A stretch of 64,000 bases of DNA from an uncultured Clostridia bacterium (GTDB taxonomy: Bacteria; Bacillota; Clostridia; TANB77; CAG-508), in the NCBI GenBank assembly GCA_934130285.1, contig CAKOXT010000002.1, positions 62,001 through 126,000 on the forward strand, written 5' to 3'. Made by a program: the position numbers and the translations under genes. The notes beneath the pieces were generated by a model. It was not told the DNA's origin, ran no database searches, and was given only the letters and a program-made list of their open reading frames with translations. Position 1 is the first letter of the stretch. Every line of letters starts with the position of its first letter. This document shows, piece after piece, positions 43,076 through 51,661 of this stretch.

Positions 43076-43996
43076 ATGGTTCAAATTGAGAATCGGTATT
43101 TAAAAGAAGATTGTATGTTTTCGGGAACTGTGTTGTTGCCTGAAGATTTTGCAGAAATTTCTTTTGATTGTTTTGTGAATTTATATCACGAAGGTCAATT
43201 AAGTTTTTGTAGAGTTATGTCTGATGAGGAGTGTGTGGTTATTATTCCTAAAACTCCTAGAAGAGATTGTACAGGATTGCCAAGAAGTAATGAGGAATCG
43301 TTTAAGAATGGTGAATGCGTGTATCGTTATAACGGATCTTGTTTGTTGACTTATAACAAGACGATGCCACGGGCATGTGAAGATTTACTCTTTGCGACTA
43401 ATCCGTTGGATTATGTAAAAATAAAAGCACTTATTGAGGTAAAGGCATGTTTGGATTGGTCTCCTTATATGAATTTGCTTAATGAGGTGTTTTGGTATCT
43501 CTTGTCTGAAAAAGAAAGTAAGAAGTGCACCCCTAATGGTAAGTTCGATCATTCTCAGTGTGAAATGTGTGGTGGTCGCTGTTGTCAGAAATGTGGATGT
43601 TATTTTGCACCTACTGATTTTAAGGTTTTGTCTTTGGATAAACTTAGAAAAATCTTGAATAAGGGATTTGTTGCTATTGTTTCACTTACAACTGAACTTA
43701 CTGGAATTTCTGAGGATGTTCTGGTATTGAAAATGCGTGACAAGGGAGCAGAAGTGTTTGACAAGGGTGATCGAAAAACAGGAGGTTGTATAGTTCATGA
43801 AAATACAGGATGCCCTTTTGAGGACGATGATCGACCTTTTGGCGGTAGAGCACTAGTTCCGGATTTGCAAAGAGGATGTTGTATTGGGTATAGTTTCAGA
43901 AAGTGTGCTGATGACTGGAAGCCTTATCAAAATCTTCTGAGACAGTTGGCTGAGGAATATTCTGGTAAAGATATTCTGTACAGAGGTATTTGCTGA
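43076..43996 (+). CDS. Cys-rich, putative metal-binding protein (unknown)
   Basis: A 306-residue cytoplasmic protein with about 19 Cys. The core CEMCGGRCCQKCGCYFAPTD resembles the CxxC..CC metal-chelating pattern of YkgJ-type proteins; other Cys lie in RRDCTGLP and GGCIVHENTGCPF, in a GCCIGYSFRKC block and in the C-terminal IC. No signal peptide or membrane helix is present. Codon use differs from the neighbours: more G/C-ending and CGT codons, and fewer AAA/TTA runs, suggesting a different origin or high expression. RBS AAAGGAG. It has its own promoter and terminator. I assign no function. Confidence 0.8.
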   Translation: MVQIENRYLKEDCMFSGTVLLPEDFAEISFDCFVNLYHEGQLSFCRVMSDEECVVIIPKTPRRDCTGLPRSNEESFKNGECVYRYNGSCLLTYNKTMPRACEDLLFATNPLDYVKIKALIEVKACLDWSPYMNLLNEVFWYLLSEKESKKCTPNGKFDHSQCEMCGGRCCQKCGCYFAPTDFKVLSLDKLRKILNKGFVAIVSLTTELTGISEDVLVLKMRDKGAEVFDKGDRKTGGCIVHENTGCPFEDDDRPFGGRALVPDLQRGCCIGYSFRKCADDWKPYQNLLRQLAEEYSGKDILYRGIC

Positions 43997-44008
43997 AATT
44001 GAGCTGTT

Positions 44009-44043
44009 CTGACAGTGGACTTTTGTCTGCTGTCAGTTTTTTT
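44009..44043 (+). terminator. Terminator after the Cys-rich gene
   Basis: CTGACAG/CTGTCAG outer stem with an inner GAC/GTC, then seven T. Confidence 0.9.
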
Positions 44044-44211
44044 ATATAATAGGAAAGTTATGTAACTTTCCTATTATATAAAAATTACATTGCACAGAAA
44101 ATTTATTTCATAAATTTTCGCACACGAACAAATTTACTGAAAATTTCAATTTTATTTAGTACGATAAAAAGTAGAGTTAAGACTGAAAATTGAAAAATTT
44201 CAGATTTGTTC
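44040..44211. repeat. Structured intergenic repeat, family B, copy 2
   Basis: AGGAAAGTTATGTAACTTTC opens the element as in copy 1. GAAAATTTAT/ATAAATTTTC follows, then the linker CGCACACGAA and the arm GAACAAATTTACTGAAA, pairing with TTTCAGATTTGTTC about 70 nt later. The loop of this last hairpin is longer than in copy 1. Confidence 0.8.
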
Positions 44212-44356
44212 TATTATAGGAAAGTTCTCTGAACTTCCTATAATATAAATACTTTGCACAGAAATTTGCATAGCAAATTTCACACACGAACAATTAAATG
44301 TGGGTTGAACTCTATAATTTAAAATATAGAAAAATTTAATCAGCTCACTATTGTTC
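44212..44356. repeat. Structured intergenic repeat, family B, copy 3 (tandem)
   Basis: Follows copy 2 directly. AGGAAAGTTC/GAACTTCCT, then GAAATTTGC/GCAAATTTC (bases changed relative to copy 2, yet paired), the linker CACACACGAA and a reduced last arm GAACAAT/ATTGTTC. Together with copy 2 it fills most of the 528 nt gap before rnc. Confidence 0.75.
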
Positions 44357-44458
44357 TTATATATGCTGATGGAAAGTAATATTAGTAATTTGTGTAGTAG
44401 ATTGATAATATAAAATTATGTTGTAATAGGGAGTTTATAGTTATTACTTTAATAATAT

Positions 44459-44487
44459 TTTACAATTTTTGATTTTGATGTTATAAT
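44459..44487 (+). promoter_or_regulatory. Promoter of rnc
   Basis: TTTACA, 17 nt, TATAAT, about 40 nt before the rnc start. Confidence 0.75.
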
Positions 44488-44524
44488 GTTTAACTGTATA
44501 GAGAAAATAAGAAAGGAGGATATT

Positions 44525-45193
44525 ATGGAGTTTGATATATGTGAAAAAAATATAGGTTATACTTTTAAAAATAAGGGATTGTTAAAAGAAGCTTTGACTC
44601 ATACCTCATATGCATATGAGAATAAAGTTAAAAGTAATGAAAGATTAGAATATTTAGGTGATAGTATTTTAGAATTTGTAATTAGTGAACATTTATTTTT
44701 AAAATATAACAAATTATCTGAAGGAGAGATGACTAAAGTTAGAGCTAATGTGGTTTGTGAAGATAGTTTATATGAAATAGCTAAAAAGCATAATTTTAGT
44801 GATTTCTTATTGTTAGGAAAAAGTGAGAAACATTCACAAAATAGTAAAAAAGCCATAATGGCTGATAGTGTTGAAGCAATTATTGCTGCAATTTTTCTAG
44901 ATAGCAATTTAGATAATGCTAAAAAATTTATATTAGATAATTTGGTTGATGTTGTAGAAATTGCTAGTAAAAATGTTGGAATGAAAGATTATAAGACTGT
45001 TTTACAAGAGAAACTTCAGGCTAATGGAGAAGTTAAAATACAATATACAGTAATAAGAGAAGAAGGCCCTGACCATGATAAAACTTTTGTTGTTGAAGTA
45101 AAGTGTAATGATAAGGTTTTAGCTGAGGGAAATGGAAAGAATAAAAAACATGCAGAGATGGAAGCTGCTAGAGTTGCGCTTCAGAATTTGTAA
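44525..45193 (+). CDS. rnc: Ribonuclease III
   Basis: A 222-residue double-strand-specific endonuclease for rRNA and mRNA processing. The signature NERLEYLGDSILEFVI, the acidic pair in MADSVEAIIAAIFLDSN and a C-terminal dsRNA-binding domain (DYKTVLQEKLQANGEVKIQY, ending in GKNKKHAEMEAARVAL) are all present. Start ATG 44525 follows AAAGGAGG. smc and ftsY, the common downstream neighbours, are missing; the radical-SAM gene that often lies between them is kept. Confidence 0.97.
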   Translation: MEFDICEKNIGYTFKNKGLLKEALTHTSYAYENKVKSNERLEYLGDSILEFVISEHLFLKYNKLSEGEMTKVRANVVCEDSLYEIAKKHNFSDFLLLGKSEKHSQNSKKAIMADSVEAIIAAIFLDSNLDNAKKFILDNLVDVVEIASKNVGMKDYKTVLQEKLQANGEVKIQYTVIREEGPDHDKTFVVEVKCNDKVLAEGNGKNKKHAEMEAARVALQNL

Positions 45194-45204
45194 AAGGAGT
45201 TGCT

Positions 45205-46275
45205 ATGAAAAAACAATATATTATTCCTATATTTGTTCCACATCTTGGTTGCCCAAATAATTGTACTTTTTGCAATCAGAAAATTATTAGTGGAGAAACT
45301 AAAGAAATTACGCCAGATGATGTAAAAAAAACAGTTGAGTTTTATTTAGAGAGTTTTAAAGAAAAAAATAAATATACAGAAATTGCTTTTTTTGGTGGTA
45401 GTTTTACAGGGATAGAAATTGAAAAGCAGGAAGCTTTGTTAAAAGCAGCTTTTGAATTCATAAAAGCTAAAAAAGTTAATAGTATACGTGTTTCTACAAG
45501 ACCAGATTATATTGATAAAGAGAAGCTTAAATTGTTAAAGAAATATGGCGTTAAAACTATTGAACTTGGGGTACAATCAACAAATGATTATATTTTAAGA
45601 AGATGTAAAAGAAATCACACTTTTGCAGATGTAAAAAAAGCTTCAAAATTGATTAGATGGTATGGATTTACTCTTGGACATCAAATGATGGTTGGACTTC
45701 CAGAAAGTACTGTGTTGGATGAATTACGTACTGCTAAAGATTTGGCTAAATTGAAACCTAAAATTATGAGAATTTATCCTGTTTTGGTTTTAAGAGGAAC
45801 TGAACTTGAAAAAGAAATGCTAGAAGGTACATATACTCCACTTTCTGTTGAACAAGCTGTGGAGAGATCAAAGGAATTATGTTATTTCTTTGCAAAGAAG
45901 AAAATAAATGTTATAAGAGTTGGACTTCAGTCTACTGATACTATTTCAGATATATCAAAAAATGAAAATAGTGAAGTTGTGGCTGGACCATATCATGAAA
46001 CTTTTAGACAATTAGTTGAGTCATCTATGAATTATGATACAATTGTAAAGAAAATAAAGTCATATAATGTTAAAGTAAGACAAGTTGAAATTATAACTAG
46101 TCCGGATAATGTTAATAATGTTGTTGGATATAAAAGAGAAAATATTGAAAAGCTAAGAGAATTTTATGATGTAGATGCTAAAGTTAAACAAGATAAGAAA
46201 ATGAAAAATGGAAAAATCCAAATTAATGTTGTTAAGGTTTATAAGGATTTCTTAGATGATGATGAAAGAGTATAG
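45205..46275 (+). CDS. Radical SAM protein (Elp3-like/COG1243 type)
   Basis: A 356-residue radical-SAM enzyme. The cluster motif is CPNNCTFC (Cys16, 20, 23), followed by EIAFFGGSFTGIEIEKQEAL, then SIRVSTRPDYI, TIELGVQSTNDYILRRCKRN and HQMMVGLPEST, typical of the Elp3-like subgroup found beside rnc in Clostridia. It lacks the Elp3 acetyltransferase domain. The substrate is unknown; a tRNA or other RNA role is only inference from the family. It starts 11 nt after rnc. Confidence 0.85.
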   Translation: MKKQYIIPIFVPHLGCPNNCTFCNQKIISGETKEITPDDVKKTVEFYLESFKEKNKYTEIAFFGGSFTGIEIEKQEALLKAAFEFIKAKKVNSIRVSTRPDYIDKEKLKLLKKYGVKTIELGVQSTNDYILRRCKRNHTFADVKKASKLIRWYGFTLGHQMMVGLPESTVLDELRTAKDLAKLKPKIMRIYPVLVLRGTELEKEMLEGTYTPLSVEQAVERSKELCYFFAKKKINVIRVGLQSTDTISDISKNENSEVVAGPYHETFRQLVESSMNYDTIVKKIKSYNVKVRQVEIITSPDNVNNVVGYKRENIEKLREFYDVDAKVKQDKKMKNGKIQINVVKVYKDFLDDDERV

Positions 46276-46282
46276 ATTACAG

Positions 46283-46318
46283 AAAATTACTTATACTAAG
46301 GTATAGGTAATTTTTTTT
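46283..46318 (+). terminator. Terminator after the radical SAM gene
   Basis: AAAATTACTTATAC/GTATAGGTAATTTT stem followed by a T-run. Confidence 0.85.
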
Positions 46319-46503
46319 ATACGAGGAAAGTGCTCTGCATTTCCTATTATATAAAGGCTTATGCAATTATTATATGTCCACTTTTGCTCTGCTAGAGAAA
46401 ATATGCAATTTTTATGTGTGAAATTAGATAATATAGAAAATTTACTTTTATAAATTTTTGCGTAAAAACAAATTTAGGAAAAATTCAAATTTGTTTTTGT
46501 AGA
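46319..46503. repeat. Divergent copy of repeat family B
   Basis: GAGGAAAGTGCTCTGCATTT then CCTATTATATAAA matches the start of the family; a GAAAATTTAC..TTTATAAATTTTTGCG unit and ACAAATTT/AAATTTGT arms complete it. An extra piece (about 46350-46430) is inserted. It occupies the gap before yitT. Confidence 0.55.
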
Positions 46504-46521
46504 AGTGAATTTGGAGAAGAT

Positions 46522-47367
46522 ATGAAAAATTTTTTAAAAGAAATTATTCTTATTTTGGCTGGTACGTCTATTGCTGGATTAGGAATGGGAAGTTTTTTAT
46601 TGCCAAATAAAATATCATCAGGTGGTTTTGCTGGAATTGCTACTATATTTTATTATTTTTTTGATTGGAATGTTGGTTTTACAGTTATTATTATGAATAT
46701 TCCTTTTCTTATTTTTGCATTTATGAAAATAGGAAAGAAGTTTTTAATAAAAACAATTCTTGGAACTTTATCGTTATCTTTTTTTATTGATTTTTTTGAG
46801 AGATATGCATTAGCAACAAATGATAGATTGCTTTCTTGTATTTATGGAGGAATACTAGTTGGTATTGGGACAGCTTTAATATTTAAAGCACATACTTCTA
46901 CTGGTGGGAGTGATCTGATTGTTCAATTAGCTAAGGCTTATGGTGTTAAAATTTCTAGTAGTAGACTTTTGAATTTAATTGATATATCAGTTGTTGTTTT
47001 AAATGTTATTTTTTTCAAAGAAATTGAGATTGGTTTATATTCTGCTATTGCTATTTTTCTTGATGGTATTATGATTGATAATATCTTTGAAGGAATTAAT
47101 TTTTCAAAATTGGTTTTTATTATTTCTGATAAAAGTGATGAAATCCTGAATGCATTATATTCTGATGTTAATTGTGGTGTTACTGAAATATATGGTAAAG
47201 GGGCTTTTAAACAAATGGATAAAGTAATATTGATGTCTGTTGTGAATAGAAGAGAGATTCCTATTTTAAGAGAAACTGTTTATAAAGTGGATAATGGAGC
47301 TTTTATTGTTGTTACAAGTGCAAGAGAAGTGTATGGGGATGGATTTAAATCGATAGATGGATTTTAA
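46522..47367 (+). CDS. YitT family membrane protein
   Basis: A 281-residue YitT/DUF161 protein with about five hydrophobic segments in the first 190 residues (SIAGLGMGSFLLPNKISSGG near the start, KAHTSTGGSDLIVQLAK in the middle). A cytoplasmic C-terminal DUF2179 domain follows, with VNCGVTEIYGKGAF and DNGAFIVVTSAREVYGDGF. Members are common in Firmicutes; the transported molecule is not known. The RBS is GGAG. Confidence 0.88.
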   Translation: MKNFLKEIILILAGTSIAGLGMGSFLLPNKISSGGFAGIATIFYYFFDWNVGFTVIIMNIPFLIFAFMKIGKKFLIKTILGTLSLSFFIDFFERYALATNDRLLSCIYGGILVGIGTALIFKAHTSTGGSDLIVQLAKAYGVKISSSRLLNLIDISVVVLNVIFFKEIEIGLYSAIAIFLDGIMIDNIFEGINFSKLVFIISDKSDEILNALYSDVNCGVTEIYGKGAFKQMDKVILMSVVNRREIPILRETVYKVDNGAFIVVTSAREVYGDGFKSIDGF

Positions 47368-47410
47368 TTATATTGAATTTATAAATTATGTTAGAACTAA
47401 TTTAAAAGTT

Positions 47411-47440
47411 TTGTAGATTTCAATTATTTTGGTGTATAAT
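47411..47440 (+). promoter_or_regulatory. Promoter of ogg
   Basis: TTGTAG, 18 nt, TATAAT, about 33 nt before the ogg start. Confidence 0.55.
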
Positions 47441-47473
47441 GTGTTAAACAAATATATTTAAAGGAATGATACT

Positions 47474-48343
47474 ATGAAAGAACAAAAATTGGTTTTAAAG
47501 AATATTGATAGTTTTAAATTAGAAGATATTTTTGAATGTGGACAATGTTTTAGATGGGATAGGCAAGAAGATGGTTCATATATAGGTGTTATAAAAAATG
47601 GAGTTTTAAAAGTTTCAAAACATGGAAAGAGTGTTGCGTTTGAAGGTGTATTGGAAGGAGATATTAATTCAATAGTTTATGATTATTTTGATTTAGAAAC
47701 TAATTATAATGATTTTAAGGATAGATTAAGTAAAATTGATGATAATATGAAGAGAAGTATTGAATTTGGAAATGGTATTAGAATTTTAAATCAAGATTTA
47801 TGGGAGATGGTTATTTCTTTTATAATTTCAGCCAATAATAATATTCCAAGAATTAAAGGCATAATTAATCGTATTTCTGAAAAGGTTGGTCAAAAAGTTA
47901 CATGGAATGGAAAAGATTATTTTTTATTTCCGTCACCTGAGGAGCTTTCGAAGTTATCTGTTGCTGACCTAAGAGCTCTTGGAACTGGTTTTAGGGATAA
48001 GAGAATTTATAATACTACTCAAATGGTTATTAATAAGGAAATTAATTTGGATAGTTTAATAAAAATTAAAAGTACGGAAGAGATTAGAAATGAACTTTTA
48101 AAATTAGATGGTGTTGGAGAAAAAGTGGCTGATTGCATATTGCTTTTTGCATTACATAGATTTGATACTTTTCCTGTTGATGTTTGGGTTAGAAGAGTTA
48201 TGAATGTTTTATATATTCATAATGAGGATGAAGCAAAAGTGAATAAAAAACAAATAAGAGAAGTAGCGTATTTGCTATTTGGTGAAATTGAAGGTATAGC
48301 CCAACAGTATTTATTTTATTGGGCAAGAGAAAATTTTGAATAA
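47474..48343 (+). CDS. ogg: 8-oxoguanine DNA glycosylase (OGG1-type)
   Basis: A 289-residue bifunctional DNA glycosylase/AP lyase of the HhH-GPD superfamily that removes 8-oxoguanine. FECGQCFRWDRQEDGSYIG near the N-terminus is typical of the OGG1 branch. The helix-hairpin-helix is LDGVGEKVADCILLFALHRF, with the catalytic Lys in GEKVADC and the catalytic Asp in FPVDVWVRR. Length matches clostridial Ogg. It begins a short run with the aminopeptidase gene, separated by 67 nt with another possible promoter. Confidence 0.92.
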   Translation: MKEQKLVLKNIDSFKLEDIFECGQCFRWDRQEDGSYIGVIKNGVLKVSKHGKSVAFEGVLEGDINSIVYDYFDLETNYNDFKDRLSKIDDNMKRSIEFGNGIRILNQDLWEMVISFIISANNNIPRIKGIINRISEKVGQKVTWNGKDYFLFPSPEELSKLSVADLRALGTGFRDKRIYNTTQMVINKEINLDSLIKIKSTEEIRNELLKLDGVGEKVADCILLFALHRFDTFPVDVWVRRVMNVLYIHNEDEAKVNKKQIREVAYLLFGEIEGIAQQYLFYWARENFE

Positions 48344-48410
48344 AATAAATTTGTAATAGAAAAATAAATATCGTTATGATATACTAATTTTAGTTTTAAA
48401 GGAGGAAATT

Positions 48411-49811
48411 ATGGGAGATAGTTTGAAAGAAAAATTATTTGATAAGAAAGAATCTGGTTGGAAAGATTTAGATGAAAATACTAAAAATGAAGTGTTTGCT
48501 CTTTCAAAGAGATATATGGATTTTTTAAATGTTTCTAAGACAGAGAGAGAATTTATTAAAAATGCTAGAAAAATGGCTGATGAACATGGTTTTAGAGATA
48601 TTATGGAATTCAGTTCTTTGAAACCAGGTGATAAAGTTTACTTTGTAAATAGAGAAAAAAGTATGTATTTAGCTATAATTGGTGAAGAATCAATTGAAAA
48701 TGGAATTCATATTATTGGTTCACATGTTGATTCTCCAAGACTAGATTTAAAACCAAATCCTTTATGCGAAGAAGGTGGATTAGCTTATTTTAAAACACAC
48801 TATTATGGCGGAATTAAAAAATATCAATGGACAACAATTCCTTTAAGTATACATGGTGTTTTAGTTAAAGTTAATGGCGAAAAAATGGAAGTAAATATTG
48901 GTGAAGATGAGAACGATCCTATTTTTACAATTACTGATTTGCTACCACATTTGGCTCAAGCTCAAATGGAGAAAAAATTAAAAGATGGTGTAGAAGGTGA
49001 AAATTTAAGCTTACTTGTTGGAAGTATTCCTTATGATGAAAAAGAGTGTGCTGAACAAGTTAAATTAAATGTTTTGAATATATTAAATAAAAAATATGGA
49101 ATTACAGAAGCTGATTTTACAAGTTCAGAATTAGAATTAGTTCCACAATTTAAGGCAAGAAGTTTGGGATTTGACGAGAGCATGGTTGCTGCTTATGGAC
49201 AAGATGATAAGGTTTGTGCATTTACTTCTTTGGCTGCAATGATGGAACTTACAAATGTTAAGAAAACTGCTGTATGTATTTTATCTGATAAAGAGGAAAT
49301 AGGAAGTATGGGAAATACAGGTATGGAATCTCATATGTTTGATTTCTTTGTTTCAGAAGTTTTGAATAAATTAGGTGTAAATAGACCAAACTTATTGGAT
49401 AAAGTATTTTGTTTTTCTAAAATGTTATCTTCAGATGTTGATGCAGGATATGATCCTTTATATGCTTCAGTTTCAGACAAACATAATGCAGGATTTATTG
49501 GAAAAGGAATTAGTTTAAATAAATATACAGGTGCTAGAGGAAAGTCAGGTGCTTCTGATGCTAATGCTGAATATGTTGCATGGGTAAGAAATGTTTTAGA
49601 ATCTAATGGTATTAAATATCAAGTTGCTGAACTTGGAAAAGTTGATATCGGTGGAGGAGGTACAATTGCGTACATCTTAGCTAACAAGGGTACAGATGTT
49701 ATTGATTGTGGTGTTCCTGTTCTTTCTATGCATGCTCCTTATGAAGTTACAAGTAAGTTTGATGTTTATGAAGCTTATAGGACTTATGGTGCTTTTTGGA
49801 GTCAACAATAA
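48411..49811 (+). CDS. M18 family aminopeptidase
   Basis: A 466-residue zinc aminopeptidase of the M18 (aminopeptidase I) family. Metal ligands lie in IIGSHVDSPRLDLKPNPL (His, Asp), DKEEIGSMGNTGMESH (catalytic Glu pair), SDVDAGYD and the C-terminal VLSMHAPYEV. Length and motif order match clostridial M18 enzymes. It removes N-terminal residues from peptides in the cytoplasm. AAAGGAGG precedes the ATG. Repeat A copy 3 follows. Confidence 0.93.
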   Translation: MGDSLKEKLFDKKESGWKDLDENTKNEVFALSKRYMDFLNVSKTEREFIKNARKMADEHGFRDIMEFSSLKPGDKVYFVNREKSMYLAIIGEESIENGIHIIGSHVDSPRLDLKPNPLCEEGGLAYFKTHYYGGIKKYQWTTIPLSIHGVLVKVNGEKMEVNIGEDENDPIFTITDLLPHLAQAQMEKKLKDGVEGENLSLLVGSIPYDEKECAEQVKLNVLNILNKKYGITEADFTSSELELVPQFKARSLGFDESMVAAYGQDDKVCAFTSLAAMMELTNVKKTAVCILSDKEEIGSMGNTGMESHMFDFFVSEVLNKLGVNRPNLLDKVFCFSKMLSSDVDAGYDPLYASVSDKHNAGFIGKGISLNKYTGARGKSGASDANAEYVAWVRNVLESNGIKYQVAELGKVDIGGGGTIAYILANKGTDVIDCGVPVLSMHAPYEVTSKFDVYEAYRTYGAFWSQQ

Positions 49812-49824
49812 TATATTAAGGTAA

Positions 49825-49998
49825 AAGAAAAATGCGTATTATATTTTTAAAACACCGCGTAGCGACCAAAGGAACGAAACGACAGTGAAGTGACTGCGAT
49901 TGAAGCAATCTACGTATAAAAAAGAGTCGTTGCTTTTGGAACAACGACTCATCAAGATTGCGACAGCAAGGTGTATAAAATATAATATGCATTTTTTT
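49825..49998. repeat. Structured intergenic repeat, family A, copy 3 (inverted)
   Basis: Reverse orientation relative to copies 1 and 2. On the minus strand it reads CCTTGCTGTCGCAATCTTGA, then a hairpin GAGTCGTTG/CAACGACTC, then AGATTGCTTCAATCGCAGTC and TTCCTTTGGTCGCTACGCGG. Outer arms (AAAAATGCGTATTATATTTT and its near-complement) differ from both other copies yet pair. The second inner hairpin is degenerate here. It lies between convergent genes. Confidence 0.85.
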
Positions 49999-50022
49999 GT
50001 ATATTATTATGTTTTAAGAATT

Positions 50023-51513
50023 TTATTTTGCTTTTCTTTCTTCTAGAATTTCATCAACTAATTTTGCAATTACTTTTCTTTCATCATAAGGGTATTTTAC
50101 GTGATTTCTTTCAAGATATAAATCATGTCCAAGTCCTGGGATAACTATTATATCTTCTGGTGTTGCAACTTCTAGAGCATGTTTAATTCCCTCAGTTCTG
50201 TCTACAATAATTGTATATTTTCCACCAGCTTTTTTTACACCTACTTCAATATCTTGAAGTATTTTTAATGGATCTTCTGTACGAACTTGATCAGACATTA
50301 AAATTGTGTAGTCTGCAAGTCTTCCAGAAATTTCACCCATGATTGGACGTTTTTTACTATCTCTGTCTCCACCAACACCCCAAGCACAGATTATTTTTCC
50401 TTTTGCATATGCTCTTACTGATTCTAATATGCTTTCTAGGCTAGATGGTGTGTGTGCATAATCTATAAGAATAGTTAAACCTAATTTATTAGGTACTAAT
50501 TCATTTCTTCCTAAAACTTTTAGGTCTTTTAGTGCTGATCTCATTTCATCAGGTGTTACTCCAAATTCATGAGCGACACTGATTGCACCTAAAGAATTGT
50601 ATACACTAAATCTTCCAGGAATTGAAACTTCGAATTGTTCACGTTTTCCATCAATATCTGCAACAAAGTCTATATATGATGGTGTGATTTTTAATGTATC
50701 TTCTTCTGCACGTATATCTGCTGGATTGTCAATTCCAAATGTTTTGAATTTGCAAGTTTTATTTTTATCTTTAATTGTTATTACTGTTGAGTCATCTGCA
50801 TTTATGAAGCCTGTGTGACATTTATCAAATAGCATACATTTGCATTGAAAATATTCTTCCATGCTTGCATGTTCATTTTTACTGATATGATCTTCTGTTA
50901 AGTTTGTGAAAACACCTATATCAAAGTCACATCCGTCAACTCTATGCATTTTCATTGCTTGTGATGATACTTCTATAATAGCTACATCAACGTGTGCATC
51001 AGCCATTTTAGCAAAGTATTCTTGAATTTCATCACTTTCAGGAGTAGTTCTGTCTGTATCTTCTAATTTTTCATTTCCAATGTAAACAGCAATACTTCCC
51101 ATTAAACCAACTTTTAAGCCATGTGCTTCTAAAAGTGATTTAATCATAAATGTAGTAGTTGTTTTTCCTTTGGTTCCAGTAACTCCAATTAATTTGAATT
51201 TTTTGGATGGGTTATCATATAAATTGCAATTTGTTATGGCTAAAGCTTTTCTTGTATTACCAGCTTTAATATAAGTTAGTGTGTTTGGTAAAATTGATGT
51301 ATCTACGTCATCTTCAACAATTGCTGCAACAGCTCCATTTTGTATTGCTGAATCTAAATAATCAATACCATTTTGTAAGTATCCGTCTATTGCAATAAAT
51401 AATCCGCCTTGTTTAATTTTTCTTGAGTCTGAATGTATGTTTGTTATATCTAAATCTAGATCGTTAACAGTTTCTTTTACTTCAAGCCCTTCTAAAATTT
51501 TGTTTAATTTCAT
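50023..51513 (-). CDS. murE: UDP-MurNAc-tripeptide synthetase MurE
   Basis: A 496-residue ATP-dependent ligase that adds the third stem-peptide residue, normally meso-diaminopimelate in Clostridia. The ATP loop is GVTGTKGKTTTTFMIKSLL, the substrate loop has DRTTPESDEIQEYFAKMADA, and FTNLTEDHISKNEHASMEEY and ILIDYAHTPSSLESIL are conserved. The motif that usually reads DNPR before (S/T)E(D/E)P is SDQVRTEDP here: Arg is kept, Asn and Pro are not. The gene is transcribed alone, with its own promoter. Confidence 0.95.
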   Translation of the reverse strand: MKLNKILEGLEVKETVNDLDLDITNIHSDSRKIKQGGLFIAIDGYLQNGIDYLDSAIQNGAVAAIVEDDVDTSILPNTLTYIKAGNTRKALAITNCNLYDNPSKKFKLIGVTGTKGKTTTTFMIKSLLEAHGLKVGLMGSIAVYIGNEKLEDTDRTTPESDEIQEYFAKMADAHVDVAIIEVSSQAMKMHRVDGCDFDIGVFTNLTEDHISKNEHASMEEYFQCKCMLFDKCHTGFINADDSTVITIKDKNKTCKFKTFGIDNPADIRAEEDTLKITPSYIDFVADIDGKREQFEVSIPGRFSVYNSLGAISVAHEFGVTPDEMRSALKDLKVLGRNELVPNKLGLTILIDYAHTPSSLESILESVRAYAKGKIICAWGVGGDRDSKKRPIMGEISGRLADYTILMSDQVRTEDPLKILQDIEVGVKKAGGKYTIIVDRTEGIKHALEVATPEDIIVIPGLGHDLYLERNHVKYPYDERKVIAKLVDEILEERKAK

Positions 51514-51549
51514 AGATAATCCCCCCTTGCTTTAGATTACTATGTTGCT

Positions 51550-51578
51550 ATTATATACCTTTGAAGCTGTTTTGCCAA
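51550..51578 (-). promoter_or_regulatory. Promoter of murE
   Basis: On the minus strand TTGGCA, 17 nt, TATAAT, 37 nt before the murE start. Confidence 0.75.
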
Positions 51579-51610
51579 TGATATTGATGAAATTTGCATG
51601 AGAAAAAATG

Positions 51611-51639
51611 TTGTTAAATGCTTTGAAATGTAGTATAAT
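51611..51639 (+). promoter_or_regulatory. Promoter of tsaC/sua5
   Basis: TTGTTA, 17 nt, TATAAT, 22 nt before the start codon, giving a very short leader. Confidence 0.75.
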
Positions 51640-51661
51640 AGGGAAATGAGAGGTCTAAAAA

